This document shows, in pieces, positions 12,704 through 15,492 of a DNA stretch of 15,492 nucleotides. Below the pieces are notes generated by a model. It was not told the origin of the DNA. It worked only from the letters and a program-made list of their open reading frames with translations, and searched no databases. Origin of the DNA: Pseudomonadota bacterium (lineage in GTDB: Bacteria; Pseudomonadota; Alphaproteobacteria; Caulobacterales; Caulobacteraceae); contig JAEYTM010000089.1 of NCBI GenBank assembly GCA_023434015.1, forward strand, positions 1 to 15,492, written 5' to 3'. Positions within the stretch are counted from its first letter, which is position 1. The number at the start of each line of letters is the position of its first letter. The translations under genes and the position numbers were made by a program.

Positions 12704-15492
12704 CTAATCCCGCAATTTGGGTAGGCTCGCGGTCTGGGTCGGCTCCTCATCCGGCCGCGGTGCGAACCTGACTTCAGCCTCGGCGTCGGGCACGAAACCG
12801 CCGTCGCCCTTGATCACCACGCTGACCGGCGCGACCAGGGTCATTCTCAACCTCGCCGCCTGCTCCGGCTCGAGCTCCAACTGGTATGAGCCTGCCGGCA
12901 GGCCCTGCAGACTGACCGATCCATCGAACTCGGTGGAAGCTTCGGCGACATGGCCGTTGTCCCCGACCAGCCGAATCTGCGCGGCGGACAGGCCGACAAG
13001 CCGCCCGTCGGGACGCCGCAGGGAGATGGTGACCATCACCTCGCCGGTCGGCCGCAAGGGATAGCTCACCTTGGTGAAGCTCCCCGGCCGCGGGGTGAAC
13101 TGCACCGTGCTCGGCGGCGACTGCACGGACGCGTTCTCCACATTGTCCAGGTTGACCATCAGACGGGCGGTCGGTCCGGCGCCGACCCCGGTCACGAACA
13201 CCCGACCGTCGGCGGCGGTGACCGCGCGGCGTTCGGTTCCCTCCACACCTACGTTCGGAACGGGTTCTTCGCCCTCGTCGAAGATGCCGTTGCCGTTGCT
13301 GTCGATGAAGGCCTCGAAGAGCACGCTGCCACCGGAACCGGGGCCGGGGCGGGTCATGGCGTAGCGCCGCAGCGACGGGTCGTAGTTGAGGCCGAAGTTG
13401 AGCTGCATGCCGGCGCGCCAGCTGCGGTCGTCGTTGTTGTAGTCGGCGGTAATCGCCAGGTCGGCGAAACGCAGCTTGAAGATGGTCCCGGCGGTGAAGT
13501 TGGTCGCGTCGAGATTGTCGAGGGGCTGCCCGATGCCGAGCCGCAGGGTCGCGAGCTCGGAAATGTCCCGGTCGGCGGTGAGCGCCACCGAGCGCGCCTT
13601 CAGGGTCGGGATGACCTCGTAGTCGAGCGTCGAGCGCAATTGCCACTTGTAGCCGCGATAGGTCGAGCCGGTGAAATAGCCGGTGAGTCGCTCGCTGGTC
13701 GTCGCCCTGCCGAAGACCCGCTGGTACTCCAGCCCGCTAGAGAAGAGGACTCCGAGGGCCGTCGCCGAGGCGCGGGCCGAGCCGTTCAACTCGGTGATGC
13801 CGTCGGCATAGGTGTTTTGCAGGGCGCGCAGCGAAAGCGGCAGGATGCGCCCGGCGAATTGCACATTGCCGTCGAGGGTGATTTCGCTCCGGCTCGACAT
13901 GGCGCGGGACAGATCCACGCCCGGCCCGTTCTCGTCGACGAACCCGCCCTGGAACTGGGTGTGGCGCAGAACCGTCGATACCCCGAGCACCTGCCCGGCC
14001 ACGCCCAACGACGCCGCCGAGGCGCCGGTGTTGTCGTAGGCCAGATCGAGGTTGGTGGCGAAGCCGAAGATGGAGCTCCGCGTGCCGATCGTCCCCAGTT
14101 GCCGGTAGTCCTTGCGGTTGTCGGGTCCGATGGGGATCAGCGCGGCGCCGCCAGACAGGGTCAGATGCTGGGTGAGGCCGTAGTTGGCGCTGGCCACCAT
14201 GCGCAGGCCGCCGGAGCCCGGCGGGCGGAATGCGGCGTCGCTTGGGCGCTCCACCAGGACCAGCGGCTCGTCCTGCTGCACGGCGCCGAACTCGAGGTTG
14301 GCTTCCCCCTTGCGGAGCTGGCCGCCGCCGACGTTGATCACCCGGGTCTGCTCGCTGCGGTCGCCGCGCGGGCCGTAGGTGACGATGCGGACAACGTTGA
14401 TGCCTTGGGCGAGCGGCACGCCAAGGAACTCGTAGCGGCCGCGGGTCGGCGTGTTCTGTCCGCTGCGCAGCACGTCGTTCACATAGAGTTCGACATCGTA
14501 GCCGATGGGCAGTTCGCCGCGCAGGTCGATGCGGTTGAAGACGTTGGTTTCGTCGAGCGGGACGGTCGAGAACGAAAAGCCGCGACCGCCCAGGCTGCGG
14601 GGCCCGAGCGCTAGGGGCGGGGTGAAGACGTCCCCGGCGCTGACATTGCGCGCCCGAAGCGGGCCAAGCAGGCGCCCCTCAAGGGACTGGCGTTCGAAAA
14701 GCGCCCGGACGGTCGACAGTTCACCCTTTTCGTTCGAGCCCAGGTACCCCTCGAATCCCGTGTAGAGAAGGTCGCCTCCGATGCGGATATCGTAGCGCGC
14801 GGGGTAGCGCGGGCGGATGTTCTGTGCGCCGACGCCGAGCGACATGTCGAAGGCCGGCAGGCTGAACAGCCGGTACGGAGTGGCGACCTCCATGACCTCG
14901 TTGTTGCCCTGGGGCTCCTGCGCGCTTTCGCGGCGGCGCGCCATGCGCTGCAGGCGGCCCTGGATGGGCAGGAGTTCGAGCGCCTTCAGGCCAATGCTCA
15001 GGGCCTCCCGGTCGGGCGTGATCGTCAGCGGCAGCATGCGCTGCAGCGCGGACGCCTTCACGTAGATTTCGGTCGGGGTCACGGCGACGTCGGCGGCGGC
15101 GAGGGGGATGTCGCGTGGCCCATCGCGGGCGGTGCCGGTTGCGAGGTCGACGATCAGCGACCGGCGGGCTTCGCCGATCCGCCCGACGATCCGCCGCTGG
15201 TCGGGCATGACGTCGACGTCGAGTTCGAGCAGGCGGGCCAGCTCTCCGACCGGAAGGAGGGGATCTTCGACGTCACCGTAGGCGGCAAGGCCGTCACTGA
15301 GCGTCAGGGAATCCAGCTGGACGGAAAATAGCAGGAGATCGTCCGGGTCGACTTCCTCGGCCGCAGCGAGCGGAACCACCGCGCTGGCTTGCTCGGCGGC
15401 CGGCCCGTCCGCGGCGATCGGTTGGTCAGCCGCTAAGCCTGGGGACGCCCGACATAAGCAAATCGCAGCAACAGCAGACCATGCGACCCATC
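12704..15492 (-). CDS. Outer-membrane usher-like beta-barrel protein with C-terminal Ig-like domains (5' end outside window)
   Basis: The frame is open to the window edge. 928 residues are visible, and the true start lies beyond 15492. The first visible residues (WVAWSAVAAICLC, then SPGLAAD) are the end of a Sec signal peptide, so a GTG at 15379 is not the real start. Numbering from that GTG: an N-terminal domain of about 150 residues resembles stalk-type domains before barrels. Residues 240-350 are usher-like: AGDVF (248-252), GRGFSFS (265-271), LRGELPIGYDVELYVNDVL (286-304), GRYEFLGVPLAQG (314-326), YGPRGDR (335-341). From about 390 to 675 alternating strands suggest the outer-membrane barrel. 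A calcium-binding SdrD-B-like motif FIDSNGNGIFDEGEEP (691-706) starts tandem Ig-like domains to about 870. It is longer than PapC/FimD (about 800-850). With the downstream secreted protein it suggests a divergent chaperone-usher system; no chaperone is visible. Confidence 0.7.
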   Translation of the reverse strand, partial: WVAWSAVAAICLCRASPGLAADQPIAADGPAAEQASAVVPLAAAEEVDPDDLLLFSVQLDSLTLSDGLAAYGDVEDPLLPVGELARLLELDVDVMPDQRRIVGRIGEARRSLIVDLATGTARDGPRDIPLAAADVAVTPTEIYVKASALQRMLPLTITPDREALSIGLKALELLPIQGRLQRMARRRESAQEPQGNNEVMEVATPYRLFSLPAFDMSLGVGAQNIRPRYPARYDIRIGGDLLYTGFEGYLGSNEKGELSTVRALFERQSLEGRLLGPLRARNVSAGDVFTPPLALGPRSLGGRGFSFSTVPLDETNVFNRIDLRGELPIGYDVELYVNDVLRSGQNTPTRGRYEFLGVPLAQGINVVRIVTYGPRGDRSEQTRVINVGGGQLRKGEANLEFGAVQQDEPLVLVERPSDAAFRPPGSGGLRMVASANYGLTQHLTLSGGAALIPIGPDNRKDYRQLGTIGTRSSIFGFATNLDLAYDNTGASAASLGVAGQVLGVSTVLRHTQFQGGFVDENGPGVDLSRAMSSRSEITLDGNVQFAGRILPLSLRALQNTYADGITELNGSARASATALGVLFSSGLEYQRVFGRATTSERLTGYFTGSTYRGYKWQLRSTLDYEVIPTLKARSVALTADRDISELATLRLGIGQPLDNLDATNFTAGTIFKLRFADLAITADYNNDDRSWRAGMQLNFGLNYDPSLRRYAMTRPGPGSGGSVLFEAFIDSNGNGIFDEGEEPVPNVGVEGTERRAVTAADGRVFVTGVGAGPTARLMVNLDNVENASVQSPPSTVQFTPRPGSFTKVSYPLRPTGEVMVTISLRRPDGRLVGLSAAQIRLVGDNGHVAEASTEFDGSVSLQGLPAGSYQLELEPEQAARLRMTLVAPVSVVIKGDGGFVPDAEAEVRFAPRPDEEPTQTASLPKLRD
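13262..13309 (-). other. Calcium-loop (SdrD-B-like) motif within the usher-like protein
   Basis: The 16-residue stretch FIDSNGNGIFDEGEEP has the DxNxNGxxDxxE spacing seen at the start of SdrD-B/CNA-B-type domains of surface adhesins, where it binds calcium. It marks the junction between the predicted barrel and the C-terminal beta-sandwich domains. Calcium binding is inferred from the pattern of acidic residues. Confidence 0.6.

Noticed and set aside
12950..14614. A 554-codon plus-strand open frame opposite the usher-like gene
   Set aside because: Antisense shadow of a protein with clear signal, barrel and Ig-like features. It has low-complexity composition and no credible domain.

Overview
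The window is GC-rich chromosomal DNA of an alphaproteobacterium, most likely Caulobacterales (Caulobacter/Phenylobacterium-like). This is inferred from the very high GC third positions, an alphaproteobacterial-type ParE, the glnB-glnA pair beside an NAD(P)HX repair gene, and an rpsF-rpsR-rplI operon with long ribosomal protein tails. The genus is an inference from style, not a database match. It is mostly housekeeping sequence, with one accessory-looking locus at the right end. I see no tRNA, rRNA, CRISPR array, insertion sequence or attachment site.

Left part (1-5300): the N-terminal part of a DEAD-box RNA helicase (minus, cut by the window edge) lies downstream of parE (topoisomerase IV subunit B, minus). 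A 75-residue two-helix membrane protein of unknown function is transcribed divergently from parE. It converges, 24 bp apart, on a secreted M61-family metallopeptidase with a C-terminal PDZ domain (minus).

Middle (5300-9545): glnB (PII) and glnA (glutamine synthetase) form a minus-strand nitrogen-assimilation operon ending in a clear intrinsic terminator. A 386-bp divergent intergenic region holds two GC-rich hairpins in the glnB leader and an AT-rich island. It separates glnB from a plus-strand pair: a histidine phosphatase and the bifunctional NAD(P)H-hydrate repair enzyme Nnr. Nnr appears to start at a TTG that overlaps the phosphatase stop codon.

Right part (9545-15492): rpsF-rpsR-rplI (ribosomal proteins bS6, bS18, bL9) run on the minus strand and end in a strong hairpin terminator. 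That hairpin also closes the convergent nnr gene. Upstream of them is a periplasmic peroxiredoxin with a non-standard cysteine pattern. The window ends with a two-gene locus: an outer-membrane usher-like beta-barrel protein (5' end outside the window) followed 48 bp later by a secreted two-module protein whose C-terminal half looks like DUF4402. Together these look like a divergent chaperone-usher-type surface fibre system. This is the only part of the window that may be poorly described, and the expected chaperone would lie beyond position 15492.
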